Shown: positions 25,860 through 33,882 of the stretch, one piece after another
Position numbering within the stretch: position 1 is the first letter of the stretch
Layout of the letters: each line of letters opens with the position of its first letter
NCBI GenBank assembly: GCA_002404155.1
Contig: DHJC01000073.1
Coordinates: forward strand, 73,942-137,941
Direction: 5' to 3'
Length of the DNA stretch: 64,000 bases
Origin: Chloroflexi bacterium UBA4730
GTDB lineage: Bacteria > Chloroflexota > Limnocylindria > P2-11E
Translations under genes and position numbers: made by a program
Notes under the pieces: model-generated
Told to the model about the DNA's origin: nothing
What the model saw: the letters and a program-made list of their open reading frames with translations, nothing else
Database searches by the model: none

Positions 25860-26747
25860 ATGAGGGGCTCGATCTCGCGGCGAGGGTTCCTTGCTCGGCT
25901 GGGCGTGGGTGCGGGCGCCGCGGTGGTGGCCACCGGATTCGTGCCGATCCATTTCGACGCAGCGGCCTCGCCGCAGGCGACCGCGGCCGCCACGAACAAG
26001 CGCCTGCGCCGCTGGTCGATGGTCATCGACTTACGGCGGTGCGACGGCTGTCAGGCGAACGGCACGCCACCGCAGTGCACCGAGGCGTGCATCCAGGGTC
26101 ACTTCGTGCCAGAGCCGATGGAGTGGATCCAGGTGTACGAGGCGCCGCTCGACGCTGGTGGCAAGGCAACGCAGTTCATCCCCGCACCGTGTCAGCAGTG
26201 CCAGAACCCGCCGTGCGTGAACGTCTGCCCGGTCGCGGCGACCTACTCGACGCCCGAAGGCGTTGTCCTGATCGACCAGCAGCGCTGCATCGGCTGCCGG
26301 CTGTGCATGGAGGCGTGCCCCTACGACCGCCGCTTCTTCAACTGGGGCAACCCGCCGCAGCCGCCGGAGGCGATGTTCATGGACTACTCGCCCGAGCACC
26401 AGACACCGGCCATCCGCGGGACGGTGATGAAGTGCGACTTCTGCCCGGATATGGCGCGCGCCGGGCGCCTGCCGTATTGCTGCCAGGGTTGCCCGAACAA
26501 CGCGATCTACTACGGCGACCTCGAGGAGGACGTCGCGACCAACGGGGTCGAGGTGGTCAAGCTCTCCAAGTTCCTCGCCGACCACACCGGCTACCGGCTG
26601 AAGGAAGAGCTCGGTACCGAGCCCCGAGTCCACTACATCCCCGGGCATGGCGAGCTCATCGGCCGGGATCCGACCAAGACGGGCCGCAAGCCAACGACCT
26701 GGCCCTGGGTAAAGCTCATCCAAGGAGCGCTGACATGGACGCGCTGA
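25860..26747 (+). CDS. Tat-exported four-cluster ferredoxin-like subunit
   Basis: 295 residues. Twin-arginine signal SRRGFLARL at residues 6-14 followed by a hydrophobic stretch. Four cysteine groups as in HybA/PsrB/NrfC/DmsB-type subunits: CDGCQANGTPPQCTEAC, CQQCQNPPCVNVCP, CIGCRLCMEACPYDRRFF and CDFCPDMA plus CCQGCP. It would sit on the outer face of the membrane and pass electrons between the NrfD subunit and a partner. No molybdopterin catalytic subunit is adjacent. Confidence 0.92.
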   Translation: MRGSISRRGFLARLGVGAGAAVVATGFVPIHFDAAASPQATAAATNKRLRRWSMVIDLRRCDGCQANGTPPQCTEACIQGHFVPEPMEWIQVYEAPLDAGGKATQFIPAPCQQCQNPPCVNVCPVAATYSTPEGVVLIDQQRCIGCRLCMEACPYDRRFFNWGNPPQPPEAMFMDYSPEHQTPAIRGTVMKCDFCPDMARAGRLPYCCQGCPNNAIYYGDLEEDVATNGVEVVKLSKFLADHTGYRLKEELGTEPRVHYIPGHGELIGRDPTKTGRKPTTWPWVKLIQGALTWTR

Positions 26748-28702
26748 GCTCGCACGAGGCCCCTGGCGTCACACCCCAGTGGCGGGAGCGCCTCGAGCGG
26801 CGCGCGCTCGCACCCCTCGCCTCGACCGGGCGGCGGTACTGGCTGTGGATCGGTTTTCTCCTGCTCACCATCAGCTGGGGGCTCTACGCCTGGTCGACGC
26901 AGTTGGAGAACGGCCTGATCGTCACCGGCCTGCGCGACCGCATCTCCTGGGGCGTGTACATCGCGAGCTTCGTCTTCTTTATCGGCATCAGCCACGCCGG
27001 GACGCTCCTCTCGGCGATCCTCCGCGCGACCAAGGCGCGCTGGCAGCTCTCGATCACCCGCATGGCCGAGCTCATCACTGTCGTGGCGCTGTGCGTGGGG
27101 GCGCTGTTCCCCTTCATCGACATGGGCCACCCCGAACGCTTCATGAATCTGGTGTTCTTCGGCCGCTGGCAGTCGCCGCTCATCTGGGACATCCTCGCGA
27201 TCACGACCTATCTCACCGGGTCGTCGCTCTACCTGCTGCTGCCGCTCATCCCCGACTTCGCGCTCGCCCGCGATCGGCTCGGCGCCACCGCGTCGCGCTT
27301 TCACCGCACCCTCTTCACCTTGGCCGCGGTCGGCTACCACGGGACGCCAGCTCAGCGGAAGGCGCTTGAGCGGGCGATGACTGTGATGATGATCATCATC
27401 ATCCCGGTCGCGGTGTCCGTGCACACCGTGGTCTCCTGGATCTTCGCGATGACCCTGCGGGTCCCGATGAACACCACGGTGTTCGGGCCCTTCTTCGTCG
27501 CTGGCGCGATCTACTCGGGCATCGCCGCGATCGTGTTGCTGATGGCGGTGCTGCGCAAGGTCCTGCACCTCGAGGAGTTCATCACGATCACGCAGTTCAG
27601 GTGCCTGGGCTATCTCCTGGGAGCGTTCACGCTGATCATGGCCTACTTCAACCTGCAGGAGTACGCGGTCCATGGCTACAAGCTCGAGGCCGGCATGCCG
27701 TTCCACTTCGCCCAGCTCATGACCGGACCCTTCTGGCCACTCTTCTGGTTCTACATCCTGGGCGGCATCGTCCTTCCCGGTCTGCTCATCCTCAATCCGG
27801 GTACCCGCACGATCCGGGGCATCGTCGCCGCCTCCGCGCTCGCGCTTCTCGGCATGTGGGGCGAGCGGTATCTGATCGTGGTGACGGGCTTCCGAGTGCC
27901 GCTCATGCCCTACGCGCCGTCGGACTACACCCCGACCTGGGTCGAGTGGTCGATCCTCGCGGGCGCGCTCGGCCTCTTCGCGCTGATCATCTCGATCTTT
28001 GCCAAGCTCTTCCCGGTCATCTCGGTCTGGGAGGTGACCGAGCACCGCGGCCCAGAGCCCGTTGCCGAGTACCAGGCCCCGGCCCGTCGGCGGGTCGGCG
28101 CCGCGGCGGGAGCGGGCCTCCTCACCCTGCTCATGGTCGGCGGGACCGCGGCGGGCTTCATCCTCGGCTCGCAGGCGAGCGCCGACGGACGGACAGCGAC
28201 CCAGATCACCGTGGCCGTTCCCGGGCAGGTGGCACTCGGCCAGACCATCGAGGCCCAGGCGCGGCTGCTCGACGGGACCGGCACACCCATCGCGAAGGCC
28301 ATCATCCAGTTCACGGTCCCGCTCGCCTTCCTCGAATCGAGCAGCGACGTGGTGCTCGCCCAGGCGACGACCGACAAGAGTGGAATCGCGGACGTGCGGT
28401 TCGATATCCGGACCTCCGGAGCGCTCGAGGTGCACGCGGTCTACGCCGGGGACGATCGCTACGCGCCCGGGACCGCTGTCGCCCCGGTGACTGTCAACGG
28501 CGATCAGCAGCTCTACGTGCAGCACGCGGGCGTACCGGTGCCTGGGCTGAATGAGGCGCCTTCCCAGGTGTCCGCCGCTGACTCGCTGTGGCCTGGCTTG
28601 AGCGGATGGCCGATCGCGCTCGTGCTCATCGTCGTCTGGTCGCTCTTCGCCTTCGTCGCGGTGCTCGTCGCCCGCATCGCGCGAGTCCAGGAGGTCCCGT
28701 AG
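26735..28702 (+). CDS. NrfD-type membrane subunit fused to an Ig-like domain
   Basis: 655 residues. About 1-440 is an NrfD/PsrC-type quinone-interacting membrane protein (RRYWLWIGFLLLTISWGLY, ISWGVYIASFVFFIGISHAG, PFIDMGHPERF). A further helix near 455-470 leads to an extracytoplasmic beta domain (about 488-588) with the Ig-like pattern ITVAVPGQVALGQTIEAQAR and TTDKSGIADVRFDIR. A last helix lies near 618-648. The Ig-like extension is not usual for NrfD and may dock the cytochrome or cupredoxin partner. The start overlaps the Fe-S gene. Confidence 0.88.
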   Translation: MDALSSHEAPGVTPQWRERLERRALAPLASTGRRYWLWIGFLLLTISWGLYAWSTQLENGLIVTGLRDRISWGVYIASFVFFIGISHAGTLLSAILRATKARWQLSITRMAELITVVALCVGALFPFIDMGHPERFMNLVFFGRWQSPLIWDILAITTYLTGSSLYLLLPLIPDFALARDRLGATASRFHRTLFTLAAVGYHGTPAQRKALERAMTVMMIIIIPVAVSVHTVVSWIFAMTLRVPMNTTVFGPFFVAGAIYSGIAAIVLLMAVLRKVLHLEEFITITQFRCLGYLLGAFTLIMAYFNLQEYAVHGYKLEAGMPFHFAQLMTGPFWPLFWFYILGGIVLPGLLILNPGTRTIRGIVAASALALLGMWGERYLIVVTGFRVPLMPYAPSDYTPTWVEWSILAGALGLFALIISIFAKLFPVISVWEVTEHRGPEPVAEYQAPARRRVGAAAGAGLLTLLMVGGTAAGFILGSQASADGRTATQITVAVPGQVALGQTIEAQARLLDGTGTPIAKAIIQFTVPLAFLESSSDVVLAQATTDKSGIADVRFDIRTSGALEVHAVYAGDDRYAPGTAVAPVTVNGDQQLYVQHAGVPVPGLNEAPSQVSAADSLWPGLSGWPIALVLIVVWSLFAFVAVLVARIARVQEVP

Positions 28703-28704
28703 CG

Positions 28705-29229
28705 ATGGACGTCTACATCGAGATAGCGGTGGGTATCGCAGCGCTTCTCGTGCTGAGCCGCATCGTTGCCGGCGTCCCGGGCGAACGCGCCTATCGCCGG
28801 GCCACCGTGTTCATTGGCGTGCTCCTGGTCTGCGTCGCGCTCACGATCCTCACGATCGGCGCGCGCAGCCCGTACACCCACGCGAACCTCAGCGCCGGCT
28901 ACGACCCGCACTACGATTTCACCGCCCAGATCAGCACCGGCGACGACACGAGCTTCATGGGCGTGAGCCCGCAGGCCGCCCCAACCGCGGCTGATCCCGT
29001 GGTTCGAGGCGCGCACCTCTATGTGACCGAGGGCTGCGCGACCTGTCACGGCCTCGAAGGCCGGGGCGCGCCGGTCGGCCCCGCAATCGTCGGCCAAGAC
29101 GCAAAGACGATCACCCAGCGCGTACGCCAGGGCCCCGGCGGCATGCCCCGGTTCTCGCCGGATGGCCTGACCGATCAGGAGATCGCGGACATCACCGCGT
29201 ATCTGGCGTCGATCGTCACGAACAAGTGA
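28705..29229 (+). CDS. Membrane-anchored monoheme cytochrome c
   Basis: 174 residues. Two N-terminal helices (about 5-22 and 33-52) anchor a c-type domain with heme motif CATCHG and a likely Met ligand in GPGGMPRFS; it ends DQEIADITAYLASIV, the usual C-terminal helix. It lies 2 bases after the NrfD fusion gene and should be an electron partner of that complex. Confidence 0.92.
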   Translation: MDVYIEIAVGIAALLVLSRIVAGVPGERAYRRATVFIGVLLVCVALTILTIGARSPYTHANLSAGYDPHYDFTAQISTGDDTSFMGVSPQAAPTAADPVVRGAHLYVTEGCATCHGLEGRGAPVGPAIVGQDAKTITQRVRQGPGGMPRFSPDGLTDQEIADITAYLASIVTNK

Positions 29230-29273
29230 ACACGCAGAACGGATCGCACGAAAAACAAGGAGGAACACACACC

Positions 29274-30275
29274 GTGCATACGAGATCGCAACTCTCTCAG
29301 GGTGCTTGGAGCGGAGCATCCCGGTTGGCCGCCGTGGGACTCACCGTGGTCGCCTTGACCATCGCAGCCTGTGGGGGGTCGGCCACCCCTGGCCCCTCAC
29401 CGACCGACGCGGCCGTCGCGAAGGCCACGCTCGCGCCGGCGACCGCCGCGCCGGCAACGACGGCACCCACCGCGACCGCGGTCGTCGTGAACGTCGAGGC
29501 GTCCCAGGCGGACAGCAGCTTCCTTCTCAAGGCCGACCAGATCGCCGTGCCCGCCGGCAAGGTCACCTTCAACTTCAAGAACAATGGGACGATGACCCAC
29601 GAGGTCCTCGTGTACCCGGTCCAGGACGTCACGAAGCTCCTCGCCCTCAAGCGGAATGGTACCGACGCCGATGAGAAGGACTTCATCAAGGGCCTCGCCG
29701 TAGGCCTCTTGGACATCGAACCCGCGAAATCCGCGACCGCCGACGCGACGCTCGCGCCCGGCTTGTACGAGCTAGCCTGCTGGGCCGTGGGGAAGAACCC
29801 CGACGGCACGACCTACGAGCACTACGACAAGGGCCAAACCCTCACCCTTGCGGTCACCGGACCGGGCGGGCCGGGGACGTCGATCGCAACAGCGGCCAAC
29901 GCGATCAACGTCGCGATGCAGGATGGTCTGAACGGCTCGTGGATCTTGAATCCCGATACGCTCGTCGCGATCGCCGGCGACGTCACCTTCAAGGTCACCA
30001 ACAACATGAAGATCAACCACGACTTCGCCGTCTACCCGATCGGCGATGTCAGCGGACCGATCGCCGCGGGCCTCACGTCAGGCCAGGACATCGACCTCGC
30101 CGCTCCGGCGGTCGGGCTCTTCCAGGACCTCGCGCCGGGCAAGACCGACTCCAAGACCGTCAAGCTCAGCCCCGGCACCTACGTCATGGCCTGCTTCATG
30201 GTCAGCCGAAACCCCGACGGCACGACCTTCGTCCACCGCGACATGGGGCAGCGGATCACCTTCATCGTCAAGTAG
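29274..30275 (+). CDS. Lipoprotein with two cupredoxin-like domains
   Basis: 333 residues; GTG at 29274 with AAGGAGG 9 bases upstream. Lipobox IAACGG, then an Ala/Thr/Pro linker. Domain 1 (about 75-190) has His in GTMTHEVLVYP and Cys in YELACWAV; domain 2 (about 205-333) has His in KINHDFAVYP, Cys in YVMACFMV, then VHRDMG. Domain 2 shows a His-Cys-His-Met type 1 copper set; domain 1 lacks the Met. It probably relays electrons as the last gene of the complex. Confidence 0.85.
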   Translation: MHTRSQLSQGAWSGASRLAAVGLTVVALTIAACGGSATPGPSPTDAAVAKATLAPATAAPATTAPTATAVVVNVEASQADSSFLLKADQIAVPAGKVTFNFKNNGTMTHEVLVYPVQDVTKLLALKRNGTDADEKDFIKGLAVGLLDIEPAKSATADATLAPGLYELACWAVGKNPDGTTYEHYDKGQTLTLAVTGPGGPGTSIATAANAINVAMQDGLNGSWILNPDTLVAIAGDVTFKVTNNMKINHDFAVYPIGDVSGPIAAGLTSGQDIDLAAPAVGLFQDLAPGKTDSKTVKLSPGTYVMACFMVSRNPDGTTFVHRDMGQRITFIVK

Positions 30276-30284
30276 CGCGTCGCT

Positions 30285-30307
30285 CAGCCGCGTCCGGCGA
30301 CACGTTG
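30285..30307 (+). repeat. 23-base direct repeat, right copy
   Basis: Exact match of 25787-25809 lying ten bases after the cupredoxin stop, where it is non-coding. Confidence 0.8.
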
Positions 30308-30345
30308 GCACCAACGAAGCCGTAGCGCTTCTCTTGATCGAATGA

Positions 30346-30375
30346 ACAGGAGCACCCCGAACGGGGTGCTCCTGT
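30346..30375 (+). terminator. Strong hairpin after the electron-transfer operon
   Basis: A perfect 13-base stem (ACAGGAGCACCCC with GGGGTGCTCCTGT) around a GAAC loop. There is no T-run after it, as often seen in GC-rich genomes. Confidence 0.75.
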
Positions 30376-30435
30376 CGCTATCGGCCAGGTTCCGAGCGGC
30401 AACCCGCAACGGTCCCGCAGCGACCGGAGCCCCTA

Positions 30436-30451
30436 CCAAACGTTCGTTTGG
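30436..30451. promoter_or_regulatory. TetR-type operator upstream of the fatty-acid operon
   Basis: Palindrome CCAAACGTTCGTTTGG (7-base arms, TT centre) ending 9 bases before the thiolase ATG at 30461 and abutting its GGAAGG ribosome site. Similar AACGTTCGTT palindromes are bound by TetR-type fatty-acid regulators; a TetR gene lies within the same operon at 35588. Confidence 0.7.
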
Positions 30452-30460
30452 GAAGGTAGG

Positions 30461-31711
30461 ATGAAGCCGATGCAGCGCGCGGTGGTCGCCGCGGGATACC
30501 GGACGCCGTTCCTGCGAGCGGGCACGGGCTTCGCCGAGCTGGATGTCCTCGACCTCGCGAAGGCCGCGACCGCGGAGACGCTCGCGCGCGCCGAGGTCCC
30601 CCCGGACGGCATCGACGAGGTCCTCTACGGCAACGTCTCGCGCCCGGTCGCCTACCACAACCTCGCGCGCGAGATCGTTCTCTCGCTCGGACTGCCCGCG
30701 ACGATCCCCGCGGCCACCGTCGGGATGGCCTGCGCTTCCGCGTGCGTCGCGATCACGACGGCGGCCGATCACATCGCGGTGGGCACGGCGACGAGCGCGC
30801 TCGCCGGCGGCGCGGAGAGCCTGTCCAACGTGCCGATCACGTACACGCCGAAGCTCGCGCGCGCGCTCGTTCGCGCCTCGCAGGCGAAGTCGCTGCCGCA
30901 GAAGATCATGAGCTTCGCCGACATTCGGCTCGCCGACATCGCCCCGGTCGCGCCGGGGATCAAGGAGACCTCGACCGGTCTGACGATGGGCGAGTCCGCC
31001 GAGCGGATGGCGTTCATCAACGGGATCGCCCGGGCGGACCAGGACCGCTGGGCGCTCCGCAGTCACACGCTCGCGGCGCGCGGATGGGACGACGGGCTGC
31101 TCGCGGCCGAGGTCGCGCCGTTCTATCACGACGGTCAGGCGATCCGGGACGACGGGCACATCCGGCGGGACACGACGCTCGAGAAGCTTGCGACGCTCAG
31201 GCCCGTCTTCGACCGCGCCCACGGCTCCATCACGGCGGGAAACGCGAGCCCGCTCACCGACGGGGCCGCGACCGTCCTGCTCCTGTCCCTGGACCGCGCG
31301 CGGGCCGAGGGCCGCACCGGTCTCGTCGCGATCCGCTCGTACGCCTACGCCGCGGTCGACCCAGCGGACCAGCTCCTCATCGCGCCGGCTTACGCGATCC
31401 CGATCGCGCTCGCACGCGCGGGCATCGGGCTCGCGCAGTGCGGCCTCATCGAAATGCACGAGGCGTTCGCGGCGCAGGTGCTATCCACGTTCCGCGTCCT
31501 CGAGCGGAACGGCGCCGGCACGGTGAACGAGGACATCGTGAACGTCATGGGCGGCTCGATCGCGCTAGGCCATCCGTTCGGCGCGACGGGCGCGCGCATC
31601 GTGACCACGCTGGCGAACGAGATGCGGCGCCGCGGCGTGCAGTTCGGCCTCGCGAGCGTCTGCGCCGCGGGCGGGAACGGCGCCGCGATCGTGCTCGAGA
31701 ACCTCGGATGA
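30461..31711 (+). CDS. Acetyl-CoA acyltransferase (thiolase)
   Basis: 416 residues. Nucleophile Cys in VGMACASACVAI, then MHEAFAAQ, GHPFGATGARI and CAAGGNGAAI: the full thiolase active site. It cleaves 3-ketoacyl-CoA in beta-oxidation. First gene of a five-gene operon; its stop overlaps the FadJ-like gene. A second ATG at 30470 is possible. Confidence 0.94.
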   Translation: MKPMQRAVVAAGYRTPFLRAGTGFAELDVLDLAKAATAETLARAEVPPDGIDEVLYGNVSRPVAYHNLAREIVLSLGLPATIPAATVGMACASACVAITTAADHIAVGTATSALAGGAESLSNVPITYTPKLARALVRASQAKSLPQKIMSFADIRLADIAPVAPGIKETSTGLTMGESAERMAFINGIARADQDRWALRSHTLAARGWDDGLLAAEVAPFYHDGQAIRDDGHIRRDTTLEKLATLRPVFDRAHGSITAGNASPLTDGAATVLLLSLDRARAEGRTGLVAIRSYAYAAVDPADQLLIAPAYAIPIALARAGIGLAQCGLIEMHEAFAAQVLSTFRVLERNGAGTVNEDIVNVMGGSIALGHPFGATGARIVTTLANEMRRRGVQFGLASVCAAGGNGAAIVLENLG

Positions 31712-33882
31712 CCATTGACGCCGCGGCGATCGTTCCGGCCGGCGCGCGCTTCGAGCCACCGTTCGAGCCCCCGTTCGAGCCCCAGTTCGGGCCCCAGTTC
31801 AAGCCAGGAACGGACGGTATCGGGCGCATCGTCATCGACCGGCCGACCGACACCGTGAACGCGATCGATCCGCCGCTCATCGCCGCGCTGGCCGACGCGA
31901 TCGCCGCCGCGCGCGCGGCGCGGCCGCGCGGCCTCGTCATCGCGAGCGCGAAGCCGGACCAGTTCGTCGGCGGTGCAGACCTCGCGATGCTCTCGAGCTG
32001 GCCCTCGGCCGCCGAGATCGCGGCCGCGAGCCGTGCGATGCAGCGCGTGCTGAACGACCTCGCTGACCTGCCGTTCCCGACGGTCGCCGCGATCAACGGC
32101 AGCGCCCTCGGCGGCGGGTACGAGCTCGCCCTCGCGTGCGACTGGCGCGTCGCCGCGGACGCGCCGAGCGTGCGCATCGGCCTACCCGAGGTCCAGCTCG
32201 GCCTCCTTCCGGCGGCCGGCGGGACGCAGCGCCTGCCGCGGCTCGTCGGGCTGCCCCGCGCGCTCGATCTCGTGCTCAATGCCCGCCGCCTCGGCGCGCG
32301 CCGCGCCCTGCGCGCCGGCCTGGTCGACGAGGTCGTGCATCCCGCGGCGCTTGCGAAGGCCGCGGCCGATCGGGCGGCGGATGGAGCGAAGCGCCGGCCG
32401 GCCGGCGGAGCGACGGCGATCGAGCGCGCCGCGACGTGGCTCGCGCCCGCGCGTGCCGCCGCGCTTCGCCGCGCGCGCGCCGAGGTCGAGCGGGAGAGCG
32501 GCGGACACTATCCTGCGTCGCTCAAGGCGATAGAGGCGATGCGCATCGGCCTCGCCGACGGCATGGCCCGCGGCCTCGAGGCGGAGGCATCGTTCTTCGG
32601 CGAGCTCGTGACGAGCGAGGTCGCACACAACCTCATCGCGCTCTTCCTGTCGGGCCTGCACCAGCGTCGCGCGGCCTTCGACGGGATCGGCCGCGCGAAG
32701 CCGCCGCGCGAGATCGCCGTCGTGGGTGCCGGGCTCATGGGCTCGGGCATCGCGCAGGCGGCCGCCATCGGCGGAGCGGAAGTGCGGCTGCGCGACGTCG
32801 ACGACGCTACGGTCGTGCGCGGCCTCGCATCGGTGCGCAAGCTCACGCGCGATGCCGGCCGCAAGGGCGTCGTTGACCGCCGCGAGGCGCAGCGGGTGGT
32901 CGCGCGGGTGACCGGCACGACCGACCTGTCCGGGTTCCGGCGCGCGGAGCTCGCGATCGAGGCGGTGTTCGAGGATCTGGCCTTGAAGCGCCGCGTGCTG
33001 GCCGAGCTCGAGACGGTCATGCGCGATGACGCCGTCATCGCCTCGAACACGTCGGCGATCCCGATCGCCGAGATCGCCCGCGACGCCCGCCGCCCCGAAC
33101 GGGTCGTCGGGATGCACTTCTTCTCGCCGGTCCACCGGATGTCGCTCGTCGAGGTGGTCCGCCCGGCGGCCGCGGACGCCGAGGCGCTCGGCCGCGTCGT
33201 CGCCGCCGGTCAGGCGATGGGAAAGACCGTCATCGTCGTGCGTGACGGTCCCGGCTTCTACACGACGCGGGTGATCGGCACGATGCTCGGCGAAGCGACG
33301 CTGCTCCTCGACGAGGGCGCGCGCATCGAGGCGGTCGACGCGGCAATGACGGCGTTCGGGTGGCCGCTCGGGCCATTCGCCCTCATCGACGAGGTCGGGC
33401 TCGCGGTCGCGCGCCACGCAGGCAAGACGATCGCCGCCGCGCAGGGCGCCGCCGCAGGACCGAATGCGGTGCAGATCCTGGCCGACGCCGGACTGAGCGG
33501 AAAGCGCGGCGGCGAGGGCTTCTATCGGTACGCGGGGAAGACGCGCGTCCCGAACCCCCGCGTGCCCAAGCTGCTCGCCGCGGCCGGCATCGGCGCGCGG
33601 CCCGCCGCGGGCGACGCCACGGCGCTCGCCGAGCGGCTGACGCTCCTCTTCGTGAACGCCGCGGCGCAATGCCTCGACGACGGCGTCCTTCGTTCGGCGG
33701 GCGAAGGCGATCTCGGCGCGGTGCTCGGCCTCGGCTTCCCGCCGTTCCTCGGCGGTCCGTTCCGCTGGGCCGACGCGCGCCGGCCGTGGATGCGCGAACG
33801 GCTCCGGTCCCTCGCCGACCAGCACGGACGGCGGTACGAGCCCGCCGCGAGCCTCGCCGACGAGGCGTCCTTCTACCGGTGA
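31708..33882 (+). CDS. FadJ/FadB-like enoyl-CoA hydratase / 3-hydroxyacyl-CoA dehydrogenase
   Basis: 724 residues. Residues about 35-320: crotonase domain with oxyanion loop INGSALGGGYELALACDW and PEVQLGLLPAAGGTQRLPRL. About 332-510: NAD domain VVGAGLMGSGIAQAAA with MHFFSPVHRMSLVEVV; about 515-724: C-terminal helical domains. Residues 15-33 are a short FEPP-type tandem repeat not normal for the family. It performs two steps of beta-oxidation. Confidence 0.93.
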   Translation: MTIDAAAIVPAGARFEPPFEPPFEPQFGPQFKPGTDGIGRIVIDRPTDTVNAIDPPLIAALADAIAAARAARPRGLVIASAKPDQFVGGADLAMLSSWPSAAEIAAASRAMQRVLNDLADLPFPTVAAINGSALGGGYELALACDWRVAADAPSVRIGLPEVQLGLLPAAGGTQRLPRLVGLPRALDLVLNARRLGARRALRAGLVDEVVHPAALAKAAADRAADGAKRRPAGGATAIERAATWLAPARAAALRRARAEVERESGGHYPASLKAIEAMRIGLADGMARGLEAEASFFGELVTSEVAHNLIALFLSGLHQRRAAFDGIGRAKPPREIAVVGAGLMGSGIAQAAAIGGAEVRLRDVDDATVVRGLASVRKLTRDAGRKGVVDRREAQRVVARVTGTTDLSGFRRAELAIEAVFEDLALKRRVLAELETVMRDDAVIASNTSAIPIAEIARDARRPERVVGMHFFSPVHRMSLVEVVRPAAADAEALGRVVAAGQAMGKTVIVVRDGPGFYTTRVIGTMLGEATLLLDEGARIEAVDAAMTAFGWPLGPFALIDEVGLAVARHAGKTIAAAQGAAAGPNAVQILADAGLSGKRGGEGFYRYAGKTRVPNPRVPKLLAAAGIGARPAAGDATALAERLTLLFVNAAAQCLDDGVLRSAGEGDLGAVLGLGFPPFLGGPFRWADARRPWMRERLRSLADQHGRRYEPAASLADEASFYR
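31750..31806 (+). repeat. 12-base coding tandem repeat in the FadJ-like gene
   Basis: Nearly five units of TTCGAGCCCCCG-like sequence encode FEPP FEPP FEPQ FGPQ FKP before the crotonase domain. The unit number may vary between strains. Confidence 0.75.

Noticed and set aside
26633..28525. Long minus-strand frame opposite the NrfD gene
   Set aside because: Shadow frame; the plus strand has clear membrane-protein motifs.
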